The notes under the pieces: generated by a model
What the model was told of the DNA's origin: nothing
The model's input: the letters and a program-made list of their open reading frames with translations, nothing else
Databases searched by the model: none
Made by a program: the position numbers and the translations under genes
Shown here: positions 54,201-62,152 of the stretch, one piece after another
How the letters are laid out: the number at the start of each line of letters is the position of its first letter
Numbering within the stretch: the first letter of the stretch is position 1
Assembly (NCBI RefSeq): GCF_026239675.1
Contig: NZ_JAPIVQ010000001.1
Coordinates: 434,001 to 498,000 of the forward strand
Reading direction: 5' to 3'
DNA: 64,000 nt
From: Pedobacter sp. PLR
Lineage (GTDB): Bacteria; Bacteroidota; Bacteroidia; Sphingobacteriales; Sphingobacteriaceae

Positions 54201-54501
54201 TACCGTCTACACCATGAACAGCTTCATTTCCTTTTTTTCGAATTGTAGCAATGAAATCACTGATATTTGACGGTAGCACCCCTTCGGCTGTTAACTTCTT
54301 AACCTGAAGATGAAAAGTGTTCATTTCAGGGAATTCCAGTCCTACAGCCTCGTAGATTAGTATCGTGAGCTGCTCAGCAAACTGACGCAACTTCATTAAA
54401 CAAGTAACTGGATCTGGGTGCAAATTATACTCTGCAGACAGCCCTAAGTTAAATAGTAAGGGAAATTCTTCTTCGAGAAAATTAAAATTAGATGTTATCA
54501 T
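51250..54501 (-). CDS. hsdR: Type I restriction endonuclease/translocase subunit with N-terminal DUF4145
   Basis: 1083 residues. Residues 1-125 match DUF4145 (LMKLRQFAEQLTILIYEAVGL, IRKKGNEAVHG), an add-on found in some R subunits. The PD-(D/E)XK nuclease lies around 215-290 (WADYALFIDDK then LVGLIEAKKH). The SF2 translocase follows: Walker A ALLAMATGTGKTRT (about 405), DEAH box VVDEAHRGY (about 510), motif VI QMIGRATRRCD, then a C-terminal helical domain that holds R in the complex. It cuts unmodified DNA after translocation. It is the first gene of the hsdRMS operon, with the WYL regulator gene upstream on the same strand. Confidence 0.95.
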   Translation of the reverse strand: MITSNFNFLEEEFPLLFNLGLSAEYNLHPDPVTCLMKLRQFAEQLTILIYEAVGLEFPEMNTFHLQVKKLTAEGVLPSNISDFIATIRKKGNEAVHGVDGTFDEAKAVLFSSFKLGKWFYEAYSVKNRDLSSLKFHLPENTDSRLALAKLEQEHVALQGKLDALIKEREVGNISLQRQKEIAIRTAKATSRMEMSEAETRELIDLQLRQAGWEADTPNLNFKLKRTMPKKGKNMAIAEWKCGSLWADYALFIDDKLVGLIEAKKHIKNVMADLGQAMKYSKEVSPIDGINMVTHNNCEVYRVPFMFSTNGRPYLEQMKELSGIWYWDARHKKNRQKPLVAWFSPRNLSDKLVFDELEGAKKLERTGYELLSDPKGLNLREYQIEAIKAVEDHILNHPEQPRALLAMATGTGKTRTMIGMCYRLIDAKRFKRILFLVDRRMLGSQASDAFKEVKIEGLQTFAQIYDLKDLESAVTDLDTKIHFATVQSMVKRISLSDNPPGIGDYDCIVVDEAHRGYILDREMEEEEMVLRDQLDFQSKYRMVLDYFDAYRIGLTATPAIHTAEIFGDPIYTYSYRRAVVEGYLVDFEPPKVFKTRLSEGGIIWEAGDPIHIYDPEENAIVETGITPDEIKVEIQGFNKRVINESFNRTVLRELIENQGIDPEDRKKTLIFAATDRHADEIIRIMYEEYENLGETVDAEAILKITGVVYDRDMLLKRFKNEQYPSIVVTVDLLTTGIDVPSISNLVFLRRVNSRILYDQMIGRATRRCDEIDKEVFKIYDCVGVTEIMAKEDVMKPVAPLVEKSFAQLSEEAAIIKDEYMQQLKLDRIIAKLQRKLHSLDDEQQAYIYELAGKDDIQDLIHHLKGLTEVSALSSEMEALKPLWDYLDAQNASKGQKRSLLFSAHQDMLSDVYHAYSKNLKPKDYIESFNQYIKSNINEIAALKLICTKPSNLTRKELKSLQFLLDEKGYTGTRLNTAYKDVTQQDIVADIIAHVRTAALGSALISHNGRIGKAMDKIRSAHQWSSIQLKWLKNIEDQLLKETIINIEDLEKPPFSNEGGIKRLDKVFKGETSSILAEINGYLYA

Positions 54502-54649
54502 TTAACGGAAAGCGCTTTACTATTTTTGATCAAAAGAAACTGCTCTAATAAGCAAAAACATTTTTAATTATACAAACAACCATAAATAACGACAAAAAAC
54601 TGTAAGGTTTAACAAATGTGGGTAACTAATGTGCAGTGATTATGCACCG

Positions 54650-55654
54650 TTAACCATAATTTTTTTCCATTGCATGGATTTTTTTAAGAAAGTTAAGCCT
54701 AAAGCTTTCAGGAGATATGATGATTATGTTTTCGCCGTAGGCTAATAATGAAGCAATAAGTTCATAGTTTGGAATCACTTGAAGCTCAATATATACACCT
54801 TGATCGTTCTCTTCAACTTTTTTCTGTGAGCCGTGTATAGGTTTTGTTTTAATATAAGGCCAAAGATTATGAAGAACTAAAATCTGAATAGTTTCAATCG
54901 TTTTATCATTGGGTATCGTTACACCAATTACATCATCAAAATATTCATTAAAATCTATAGCCTTGTTCTGCTCAAATATTTCAGGAATTTCTGTTAAACT
55001 AACTATTCTGTCTAGGGCTAAATTGTTTACATACTTACTCACAGAATTGAGACCAAATAGGAACCAGCGTAAATTATATTGTTTTAAATAGTAAGGGTGT
55101 ATAATATGAGTAACTATTTTTTCATCTTTAAAAGACTGATATTGAACCCTAAGCACTCTTTTATAATAAATCGCATTAAACAGTGGGGTGATGAATTCTA
55201 AACCTTTTAAAAACTGGTTCTGCTCAAAGTCAATAATTTTATTTTCATCAATTTTACTGATGCTTTCCAAACGGCTGGCGATATCATCAATCCATTCAAA
55301 TTGAGGCATTCCTTTAAATCGTGACAGCGTTAGTAAAACCTCATTAATCTGATTCACCTCTATTGTACTTAATGGACTTTTATTAATGGAATAACTTTTA
55401 TCTGCGTAACGATGATATGTTTTTCTTCCTTCTTTAAGTCGTTCAAGTTCAATATGCCAGCCCTGAGCACTTTCCATATATTTCATATCCTCATATATCT
55501 GGCGTTTTTTCACCCCTTCATGCTTTCCCGTAAAATCATAAATAGCTTCATTACAAGCGATGATCAAATCCTCTATATAAAATTTACGCCCGAAATTACT
55601 GAAGCATTTATCTAAAGCGATATAACGAATCTGTGCATGTTTGTTTGTTGCCAT
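54650..55654 (-). CDS. WYL-domain transcriptional regulator
   Basis: 334 residues. The N-terminal part is a winged-helix-like region (RRKFYIEDLIIACNEA-type, then VKKRQIYEDMKYMES). The WYL domain spans about 155-245, with YYKRVLRVQYQSF, THIIHPYYLKQYNLRWFLFGLN and NLALDRI; the WYL triad appears as R-WFLFG. A WCX-like C-terminal domain ends the protein. Such proteins (BrxR/CapW type) repress defence operons and respond to nucleic acid or nucleotide signals. It precedes hsdR by 148 bases on the same strand, so control of this restriction system is likely. Its own operator was not identified. Confidence 0.88.
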   Translation of the reverse strand: MATNKHAQIRYIALDKCFSNFGRKFYIEDLIIACNEAIYDFTGKHEGVKKRQIYEDMKYMESAQGWHIELERLKEGRKTYHRYADKSYSINKSPLSTIEVNQINEVLLTLSRFKGMPQFEWIDDIASRLESISKIDENKIIDFEQNQFLKGLEFITPLFNAIYYKRVLRVQYQSFKDEKIVTHIIHPYYLKQYNLRWFLFGLNSVSKYVNNLALDRIVSLTEIPEIFEQNKAIDFNEYFDDVIGVTIPNDKTIETIQILVLHNLWPYIKTKPIHGSQKKVEENDQGVYIELQVIPNYELIASLLAYGENIIIISPESFRLNFLKKIHAMEKNYG

Positions 55655-55770
55655 AAATTGTGTTTAAACGGCCTAAATCTAAACATCAATACCGAGAAAT
55701 ACTAATTAGCTGTTTAGCCTCTTCGCTTATCAAATTTCATCTAATGGCTCCTACTAATCTCAGTAAAACA

Positions 55771-55811
55771 AAAGAGGTTGATCATCTTTTCACCGATGAT
55801 ACAACCTCTTA
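55771..55811 (-). terminator. Intrinsic terminator of the tra operon
   Basis: A stem AAGAGGTTG-ATCATC / GATGAT-a-CAACCTCTT with one bulge and an eight-base loop, with a minus-strand U-rich tail, 33 bases after the last tra-operon stop. It separates the conjugation genes from the WYL/hsd cargo. Confidence 0.82.
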
Positions 55812-55843
55812 AATGTCGCAGGTCCTGGCTTCGAACCAACTCT

Positions 55844-56824
55844 TTACCTCTCGATCCCCATTCCTTCTTCAACTCCCTTTCCAATCCTTTTTACTTTGGC
55901 CAACCCCTGATTTAATGCTGGCGCCTTTAGCAGCTCCCCTTGTTTCACCGTCTTACCATCCAAATCAAAGAAATTGATTTTGCCATAACGCACTGCCGTT
56001 TCCACAAATACCTTCACCTGCTCACCGCCCTTTTCTACTGTCACAATGGGTCGATTGCCGTGCCTTAAAGAAAGCTCCAAATTCTCTACCTTTTTTGGAT
56101 CCTCCAGGTCTTTAATCTTAAACTCATTTAAAGACCTCTTCAAATCAAACCCATAATTCGGATCCATGAACTGCCGCGTCGTAAAGTTATTGTACCTATC
56201 CCTTGGTTTACCTATATCTAATATCATCCAGGCTTTATACTGATGGCCATCCCTGCTCAGCAGGTCATCCCGATAAACTGCTCTCCCCTGCATCAAATTT
56301 ACCGCCTGTTCAGCGGTATAACCCTTTCCATGATCTACCCAAAAGGTCTGAGGAATTGGTGGCGCATAAAAAGTCTGCTGAAAATCTTTGGTCAGATAAT
56401 TCACCTTACCCTCTTCCATCATCACCAGGGGTGTTTTGTGAGCTACATCCTTGCCGATAGCCAGTTCACAATTACCCGTATGGCGCTTAAACAAAGTGAT
56501 GGCCTCGACCATATTTTCCAACTTTTTAAACTGATTTCTTCCATCAGCATCTTTAGTAATCAATAGATACTTTTGCCCTTGTTCCAAAGGAGTCCCCTTA
56601 TGAAGGTAAGCCTCAAATCGGTTCATGTAATAATATTCACTATTACTAGACTGTTTAAAATACAAAGTCAAATTCACTTGTCCTTTCCCACCCAGGAAAC
56701 GCTCATCCAGCGCGAAATTTGGTATATTATTCCTCATTTGTTCTTCCATCAAAGTGGTTATTTTATCTCCAAATCCCAAAGCTTTCATTTCCAGTTTTAG
56801 GGCTTCCAAATTATTTAAATTCAT
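55844..56824 (-). CDS. Conjugative-element protein, DUF3945-like tail
   Basis: 326 residues, soluble. I recognise the arrangement from Bacteroidota mobile islands: an N-terminal part ALKLEMKALGFGD...MNRFEAYL, a middle KGYTAEQAVNLMQGRAVYRDDLL with YKAWMILDI, then RQFMDPNYGFDLKRSL and the DUF3945-like end GNRPIVTVEKGGEQVKVFVETAVRYGKINFFDLDGKTVKQ. No enzymatic motif is visible. It is the last gene before the terminator and follows traM by 110 bases, the place where traN is expected in CTnDOT-type operons. Function is unknown; it is not TraN by sequence. Confidence 0.68.
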   Translation of the reverse strand: MNLNNLEALKLEMKALGFGDKITTLMEEQMRNNIPNFALDERFLGGKGQVNLTLYFKQSSNSEYYYMNRFEAYLHKGTPLEQGQKYLLITKDADGRNQFKKLENMVEAITLFKRHTGNCELAIGKDVAHKTPLVMMEEGKVNYLTKDFQQTFYAPPIPQTFWVDHGKGYTAEQAVNLMQGRAVYRDDLLSRDGHQYKAWMILDIGKPRDRYNNFTTRQFMDPNYGFDLKRSLNEFKIKDLEDPKKVENLELSLRHGNRPIVTVEKGGEQVKVFVETAVRYGKINFFDLDGKTVKQGELLKAPALNQGLAKVKRIGKGVEEGMGIER

Positions 56825-56934
56825 ACGCTTAACCGTTTTAAAATTTGATATTATTGAATTTATTTTCTCTATGAGCTGTTATGAGTCTGGCCTTTTGGAG
56901 TAAGCCCAAGAAAACTCACATACGCTACAGGCAA

Positions 56935-57993
56935 TCATTTTTCAGGTTTATTATTTTTTAGTAGTACGCGTTGACCTGCCTTCAGTTTCACCTTAATCCG
57001 TCTGACTTTCTTACTCAGCAGTGATTTAGCGGCATCCAGCCCAACTCCAGCCACCTGTGTAGTTAAACTCTGATCAAAGCCTGACAAGCCCATACCTCGA
57101 GCGGCATTATCTATCCCTCCGTTCAAGCTCTCGGTAATCATGGCCCCGGGAGCATAGATTCCTGGCATTCCATCCAATGCATAGACAGACAAATCCACTG
57201 GGATAATAGAAGTCCCTACACGTATATTTTTGATATCCAGCAGGAGCCGTTGATTGATAATCCGGCAAGTGCCAAAAATAAAATGCCCTTTGGCTATATT
57301 TTGATGATTTAAGGTAATCGAATCTAAAATCCGAAGTTTAATCGTCGCCCCCTGAACCACCTTTTGCTGATCTACAATTTCCGCAGGAATTGCCCTAAAC
57401 AAACTATCAGGACTGGAAACAAGCTTTTCTTTATATCGCTGCTGCACCAGTTCAGGGTGCTGAATATCCAAAATGCTTTGCAGCATCCCATTGAGTTGAT
57501 GCATCTCCGGATCTTCGGCTTTATTTTCCTGCATGGTCCTCATCAGCCCTTCCAGCCGATCTACATCATTTTTGATGGAAGTAGTTTGGCTGGATTGCTG
57601 AACAGATTTAACCTGTTCAGCGGGTAATTTCTCTGTTTTTTCCAGTTCCCGATTCAAAGCCTCCAATTTTAAATTGATTTGCTCGGCAGGGTCCTCCTGT
57701 TTAACCTCCCCAAATCCTAAGCGATGAGTCATCACTCCCAACCTATTGCCGTCACTTACAGAACTGTCCCGATCTAACTGTGCATAATACCCCATTTTAT
57801 CTACTGGTTCAGTTTTTTTAAAGCTTGCATTCGGCAAATTCGTATTGATTCCTTTTGCAGCCAGCTGCTGGCCTTTCTCCTTATGATTTCTACCTCCACC
57901 CATCGCATAAAATGCCAAGGCTAAAAAAGGCAGTACCAATAGCGGAAGTAACAACAATACTTTTCGTTTGTCTTTTGATCTTTTAGTCATCAT
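56935..57993 (-). CDS. traM: Conjugative transposon protein TraM (VirB10-like role)
   Basis: 352 residues. One N-terminal membrane helix (VLLLLPLLVLPFLALAFYAM) is followed by a Gln/Glu-rich linker (about 85-190) and a C-terminal domain with GATIKLRILDSITLNHQ, KGHFIFGTCRIINQRLLLDI, SVYALDGMPGIYAPG and KVRRIKVKLKAGQRVLL, typical of Bacteroidetes TraM. It spans the periplasm in the conjugation channel. It lies 73 bases after the small TraL-like gene. Confidence 0.92.
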   Translation of the reverse strand: MMTKRSKDKRKVLLLLPLLVLPFLALAFYAMGGGRNHKEKGQQLAAKGINTNLPNASFKKTEPVDKMGYYAQLDRDSSVSDGNRLGVMTHRLGFGEVKQEDPAEQINLKLEALNRELEKTEKLPAEQVKSVQQSSQTTSIKNDVDRLEGLMRTMQENKAEDPEMHQLNGMLQSILDIQHPELVQQRYKEKLVSSPDSLFRAIPAEIVDQQKVVQGATIKLRILDSITLNHQNIAKGHFIFGTCRIINQRLLLDIKNIRVGTSIIPVDLSVYALDGMPGIYAPGAMITESLNGGIDNAARGMGLSGFDQSLTTQVAGVGLDAAKSLLSKKVRRIKVKLKAGQRVLLKNNKPEK

Positions 57994-58066
57994 AGTTTTA
58001 TCTTATCAGGTCATTATTCTATTTCATTTAAATTGTTTCTCCCAGCAAGAGCGAAGCGACGGTCTA

Positions 58067-58288
58067 TTAATTTAGAAAGGCTGAAAACAGCAAATACAGC
58101 AGGTAACTACCAAAAACACCGCAAAACAGCACCAACAGTAATCGCTTAGTTCTTATCTCTAAATTTTCCGCTTTTTCATTCAACCAATCGGCCAAGCGTC
58201 TTTGCCGGCGAAGCACCCACAGGGCGATTCGGTGAGCCAGAGGGTTAGCTAAGCCGCCAAGATTCCTATTTTTAAAAGCTCGTTTCAT
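58067..58288 (-). CDS. TraL-like small membrane protein (DUF3989)
   Basis: 73 residues: a basic N-terminal half (LRRQRRLADWLNEKAENLEIRTKR) and a C-terminal membrane helix (LLLVLFCGVFGSYLLYLLFSAF). Size, topology and position between traK and traM fit DUF3989/TraL of Bacteroidetes elements. It starts 1 base after the traK stop. Confidence 0.75.
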   Translation of the reverse strand: MKRAFKNRNLGGLANPLAHRIALWVLRRQRRLADWLNEKAENLEIRTKRLLLVLFCGVFGSYLLYLLFSAFLN

Positions 58289-58289
58289 C

Positions 58290-58901
58290 TTAAGGTTTAA
58301 TTAGGTCCTGGTTTGAAATCGTTTCCCATTTCAAGATCAAGAAGCCATGGGGATTATTGTCTGAACGGGATACATTACGCAAATAACCTTGGGTGACGAG
58401 CTTTCGAAGTACTGTAGAGCTCGAACGAATCAATTTCTGTGTGGCATAACATCGGAAGTAAAAAGGATATTGGTTTAAGTCCAGCTGTGTGCTGTCTATC
58501 TGGATTTCCTGGGAAATATTACCGGCTATTAAATTGCTGTAAAACCCCTGCTCTTTCAGGTTATCATAAGCCTTTTTGGCACTCTGATCAGCCAGATTCA
58601 AAGCCCCAGCAATGTTTCGCTGGATCACCTTTTCATCTGGATCCAGGGTGAAAAAATAATGGTGGAACATTTTTACATGATCCCGAATTTCTACCCCTAT
58701 GTTGTCTTTACGTTCAGCTGCAAAAGCCTCTATTGCTTTTCCATTGGCCAGAATATAAATCCTGTTCTCCGCTGCTTTGATCCCTTCATAGCTTTTATAA
58801 ATCGCAAATCCAGAAAGCCCTACGCAAAACATCATCAAAAAAACACTGAACCTTTTGATATGGCTAAAAGCCGTATCAATGTTTTTAAATTGTGTAAACA
58901 T
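58290..58901 (-). CDS. traK: Conjugative transposon protein TraK (VirB8-like)
   Basis: 203 residues. After the start MFTQFKNIDTAFSHIKRF comes one membrane helix (SVFLMMFCVGLSGFAIYKSY), then IYILANGKAIEAFAAERKDNIGVEIRDHVKMFHHYFFTLDPD and CYATQKLIRSSSTVLRKLVTQGYL, all standard for Bacteroidetes TraK. It is a bitopic channel component. It lies 3 bases after the traJ stop. Confidence 0.95.
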   Translation of the reverse strand: MFTQFKNIDTAFSHIKRFSVFLMMFCVGLSGFAIYKSYEGIKAAENRIYILANGKAIEAFAAERKDNIGVEIRDHVKMFHHYFFTLDPDEKVIQRNIAGALNLADQSAKKAYDNLKEQGFYSNLIAGNISQEIQIDSTQLDLNQYPFYFRCYATQKLIRSSSTVLRKLVTQGYLRNVSRSDNNPHGFLILKWETISNQDLIKP

Positions 58902-58904
58902 CCT

Positions 58905-60089
58905 TTAAGTTTTAGAATTACCAGATAATTTGTCTTTGAAATAATCATTACCCATAGCTGTCGCCATACCCTGAGAAGTGGAAGATTTCCCATCCCCCAA
59001 AGCATCCTGCATCATTCCCATACCTGCCCCTGACGTCGCTCCTGCAACAGCGCCAGCGCCAACACTGACCATCGTATTGACCTTGCTTAACATTGAATTC
59101 CCGCCACCAGCATGCACCACATAATTCGCCACTGTAGGTACACAGAAGTACCCCACTATTCCAATAATCATAAAAATTAAATAAGCGATATCGGTACTAC
59201 TAAAAAAAGTATCTCCCTGCTGGGCCACCTCAGAAATATCCAAACGGATCATTTGCTGCTGAATCTTGCCTAGGATCGTACCGAAGATATTGGCAATCGG
59301 AAGCCATAAAAAGATGTTGATGTACCGTGCAATCCAAACGGTTAGCGTATGTTGCAACCCATCATAGACCGAAAAACCCAATACAAGTGGCCCCAGGATA
59401 GCCAGTACAATCAAGAAAAATGTCCTTAAGGTATTGATGCACAAAGCAGCAGACTGATAGACTACTTGTAAAACTTCCGACATAAACTGTTTAAAAGAAT
59501 GTCTCATCTTATAATCCTGACGGTCCGCCCAAAACCTGATATCATTTCCGATCCCATCCAACCATCCCTCATCCTCAGGTGCATTCTTTGGATGGGTATA
59601 TTTATACCACTGCTCTCGGTTTCCGCTCCCATCCTCTCCTACATAGAGCTTATACTTTACCGACTTTTTCAGCTCCAGTTCCTTTTGATCCAAGAGCGCT
59701 TTGATCGCCTGATCTGAATCTTTAACCATACTTGCCGTCGCCGAAACACTTAACCCAAGCACTCCATTAAAAACTGCTATTACTACAGGGAAAAGCACGA
59801 TGGTCAGCCCAAGAGCAAAGGGCCGTAATAAAGGATAAAAATCAATCGCTTCTGCCGACGCCATCTGACGCCATACCCTACTTGCAATGTACCATAGGGC
59901 CCCAAACCCGGCGATTGCACGACCAGCAGCAATCAGCCCAGAACAAAGGGGCAGCATTTCTGCATATACCTTTTCCAGCACCGACTGCAAACCTCCAATC
60001 TGCCCCGCTAGCCCTTGTGCCTGAGAAATACCGGGCATAAACATGACCATAACCACCGTTAATGTGGCCATTAAAAATTTACATTTCAT
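58905..60089 (-). CDS. traJ: Conjugative transposon protein TraJ (VirB6-like)
   Basis: 394 residues with a signal (ISQAQ) and about six membrane helices. Diagnostic stretches are IAAGRAIAGFGALWYIASRVWRQMASAEAIDFYPLLRPFALGL, LFPVVIAVFNGVL and ARYINIFLWLPIANIFGTILGKIQQQM. The end is Gly/Ser rich (GAGAVAGATSGAGMGMMQ). It forms the inner-membrane part of the mating channel. It is 12 bases after the upstream TraI-like gene. Confidence 0.94.
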   Translation of the reverse strand: MKCKFLMATLTVVMVMFMPGISQAQGLAGQIGGLQSVLEKVYAEMLPLCSGLIAAGRAIAGFGALWYIASRVWRQMASAEAIDFYPLLRPFALGLTIVLFPVVIAVFNGVLGLSVSATASMVKDSDQAIKALLDQKELELKKSVKYKLYVGEDGSGNREQWYKYTHPKNAPEDEGWLDGIGNDIRFWADRQDYKMRHSFKQFMSEVLQVVYQSAALCINTLRTFFLIVLAILGPLVLGFSVYDGLQHTLTVWIARYINIFLWLPIANIFGTILGKIQQQMIRLDISEVAQQGDTFFSSTDIAYLIFMIIGIVGYFCVPTVANYVVHAGGGNSMLSKVNTMVSVGAGAVAGATSGAGMGMMQDALGDGKSSTSQGMATAMGNDYFKDKLSGNSKT

Positions 60090-60101
60090 GATTTTAAAGG
60101 A

Positions 60102-60743
60102 TTAATTAATGTTGTAAAAGCTTCTGGAATCGCGGATCTGCTGTTTTTCCTTGTCACGGTAAGCGCTGAGTAGATTGGCTTGTGCATTGAAAGACCGCAA
60201 GAACATCAGTTTGTCTTCTGTATCCGCAAAGATCCGATCAATAGCTTGCAACCGCTGCTCATCACTCATTCTTAATGTCGAAGAAGTCGTCACCATGACC
60301 AGTGCGTCCAGGTTATTTAAATTATGGTCAAAGAGCTGTTGGTATACTTTAGCCAAATAATCCAGTTCAGAAAGGTTAAAATTCCCGGCCGATCGAAATC
60401 GGTCATAAGCCAACTTGTACTCCGTTACCATTTTCTTTTGATAGGTAATGATATCTGCAACACGTCTATACTTTTTAACCTCAGGGCTGACCAGCAGCAA
60501 ACCATCCATAAAGACTTCATGCAAAGAGAAATTACCCTTCGAAATATTTTTAATGGCATCGTAACCACCCGATATGACTGAAAAACCTTTTTTCATATCT
60601 GTGAGGATATTCTTAAGCTGACTTAGTTTTTCTACATTCAGCAGCAATTGTTGCACTTCCGTAGACTGTGCTTTTACTAAACCGGAAAATAAAAACAGTA
60701 TTTGAAAAGTAGTACCAAAAATTAAGATTTTAATTGAGTTCAT
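60102..60743 (-). CDS. TraI/TerB-like exported conjugation protein, third copy
   Basis: 213 residues with a signal peptide (LVKAQS). A helical protein with the region KKGFSVISGGYDAIKNISKGNFSLHEVF and the family motif RMSDEQRLQAIDRI near residue 170. The two genes upstream encode diverged relatives of similar length and motif order, so three tandem paralogues precede traJ. Such proteins are sometimes labelled TerB-family in Bacteroidetes tra operons; exact role unknown. The start overlaps the previous gene by 14 bases. Confidence 0.75.
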   Translation of the reverse strand: MNSIKILIFGTTFQILFLFSGLVKAQSTEVQQLLLNVEKLSQLKNILTDMKKGFSVISGGYDAIKNISKGNFSLHEVFMDGLLLVSPEVKKYRRVADIITYQKKMVTEYKLAYDRFRSAGNFNLSELDYLAKVYQQLFDHNLNNLDALVMVTTSSTLRMSDEQRLQAIDRIFADTEDKLMFLRSFNAQANLLSAYRDKEKQQIRDSRSFYNIN

Positions 60744-61365
60744 AGCTCTTTCTTAAATGGTGAATAGATTCTTGTTCTTCCTTATTTCCCTGGATCACCA
60801 ACCAGACCTGTTTACTGAAATCCAGGACAAAAGCATATTTCTCTCCCAAAGATTGACGAATCCTCTGGACTCTAAAAATCCGCTCATCATCACTCATTTC
60901 CAACTTTCCAGAAGTCATAATCGTTATTAGTTCGTCCAAATCCGATCGGCACTGGTCCATTACCTGAGCCTTTACCTCAAGGACATACACCCTGTTCCCT
61001 GCTGACAAATCACCCATAGGAATCCCATCAAAAGCCTGATCCATGGAACGTAGCAAAGCCGTCAACTCCTCTATCTTAACATGAGCCCTAACTGAGGGGC
61101 TTACCTGCTTTAATGAAGAAATAAGAGCTGTATGTAACCTGAATTCGCCACCTGTAAAGTTTTGTACTACTCCAAGTCCAGATCCCACAATTTCATAACC
61201 CTTTTTAGCATAGCCCGCGTATACCTGTAAAGCAGTGATCTGTTGAAGCAGATAAAGCTTTTGCGTTTTTTTCTGTTTAAAAAACTCCGCAAAGGTTTGC
61301 CCCTTCGCCGAAAAAGAGAACATCAGTACTACCAGCATCCAGTATCCTTTATTGCGCAACACCAT
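60730..61365 (-). CDS. TraI/TerB-like exported conjugation protein, second copy
   Basis: 211 residues with a signal peptide (FSAKGQ). It has KKTQKLYLLQQITALQVYAGYAKKGYEIV and GEFRLHTALI, then EMSDDERIFRVQRI, matching the paralogue downstream and resembling the TraI-like protein upstream. I recall this type annotated as TerB-family tellurite resistance protein, but nothing here implies tellurite. It overlaps both neighbours by 14 and 17 bases, so translation is coupled. Confidence 0.78.
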   Translation of the reverse strand: MVLRNKGYWMLVVLMFSFSAKGQTFAEFFKQKKTQKLYLLQQITALQVYAGYAKKGYEIVGSGLGVVQNFTGGEFRLHTALISSLKQVSPSVRAHVKIEELTALLRSMDQAFDGIPMGDLSAGNRVYVLEVKAQVMDQCRSDLDELITIMTSGKLEMSDDERIFRVQRIRQSLGEKYAFVLDFSKQVWLVIQGNKEEQESIHHLRKSYELN

Positions 61366-62104
61366 AAACCTCTTTTAAATTGGCGACCTCGTCCAGGGAT
61401 TTAGCCCTGCTCAAACTCATCTGGATATTCCCGGTATTGAATTTTTTCAGGTCCGAAAAATTAATGTCCATTTGATCCGCAGCAGTATTAATGATCTCGA
61501 GTCTTGCCGCGTCACTCATTTGGATCTTAAAAGAATTCACCACCAAAAGGAGCTGATCTAAATTTTTAATGCTCTCATCCAAAATCCCTGCATATACCTT
61601 TTCCATATAACTCAACTCTTCAGGGGGAAAATGCTGATCCTGCTGGAACAGCTTCCAAGCCCATTTGTACTCGTCCACAATGGCCATTTGCTTTGTCGTT
61701 AGTTCTTTAATCCGTTTATAATAAGTGATAGCAGATTTGATCTCCCATAATTCCTGATAATAATTGCTGTACAAATCCTTTTGTCGTGCGGTCCAGTCTG
61801 CAATCTCTCCCAACTTTAGCTTAGACAACTGGTTCTCCAATACCTTTTGGGCATTTTGCAACCAAATCGTTTCATTCTGTAAGCGTTGGATCTTTAAGTC
61901 TACCGCTTTAATAACCTTTTTTACCCCCGCCTTGATCACTTCCAAAACTGCTACCTGTGCGCTTGCCCCCGTAGGCAAAGCGACAAATAACATCATGGTA
62001 CTGATCGGCAAAACCACCATGTATTTTTTCATCATCTTATGCATTAGATTTTTAACACTTTTCATCAGCCCCAATGGACTTTTAAATAGATTCCAGAATT
62101 TCAT
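61349..62104 (-). CDS. Conjugative transposon TraI-like protein, first copy
   Basis: 251 residues with a basic N-terminus, a hydrophobic segment and signal-like end GASAQV. The helical body has IKAVDLKIQRLQNETIWLQNAQKVLENQLSKLKL and YYQELWEIKSAITYYKRIKELT, then QMSDAARLEIINTAADQM, characteristic of Bacteroidetes TraI (not the F-plasmid relaxase). It is the first of three related genes and overlaps the next by 17 bases. It lies 48 bases after traG. Confidence 0.8.
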   Translation of the reverse strand: MKFWNLFKSPLGLMKSVKNLMHKMMKKYMVVLPISTMMLFVALPTGASAQVAVLEVIKAGVKKVIKAVDLKIQRLQNETIWLQNAQKVLENQLSKLKLGEIADWTARQKDLYSNYYQELWEIKSAITYYKRIKELTTKQMAIVDEYKWAWKLFQQDQHFPPEELSYMEKVYAGILDESIKNLDQLLLVVNSFKIQMSDAARLEIINTAADQMDINFSDLKKFNTGNIQMSLSRAKSLDEVANLKEVYGVAQ

Positions 62105-62152
62105 CTGATTAGAAATTTGTTTGAAATAAATTAGCTGTAGCCTGATTTATGA

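Noticed and set aside
55811..55843. A tRNA T-arm-like string (GGTTCGAAGCC on the minus strand) after the last tra gene
   Set aside because: No acceptor, D or anticodon arm can be drawn around it; too short to call a tRNA fragment or att site.
60730..61365. Tellurite resistance (TerB) function
   Set aside because: Only an annotation habit for this family; position inside the tra operon and paralogy to its neighbours argue for a conjugation role.
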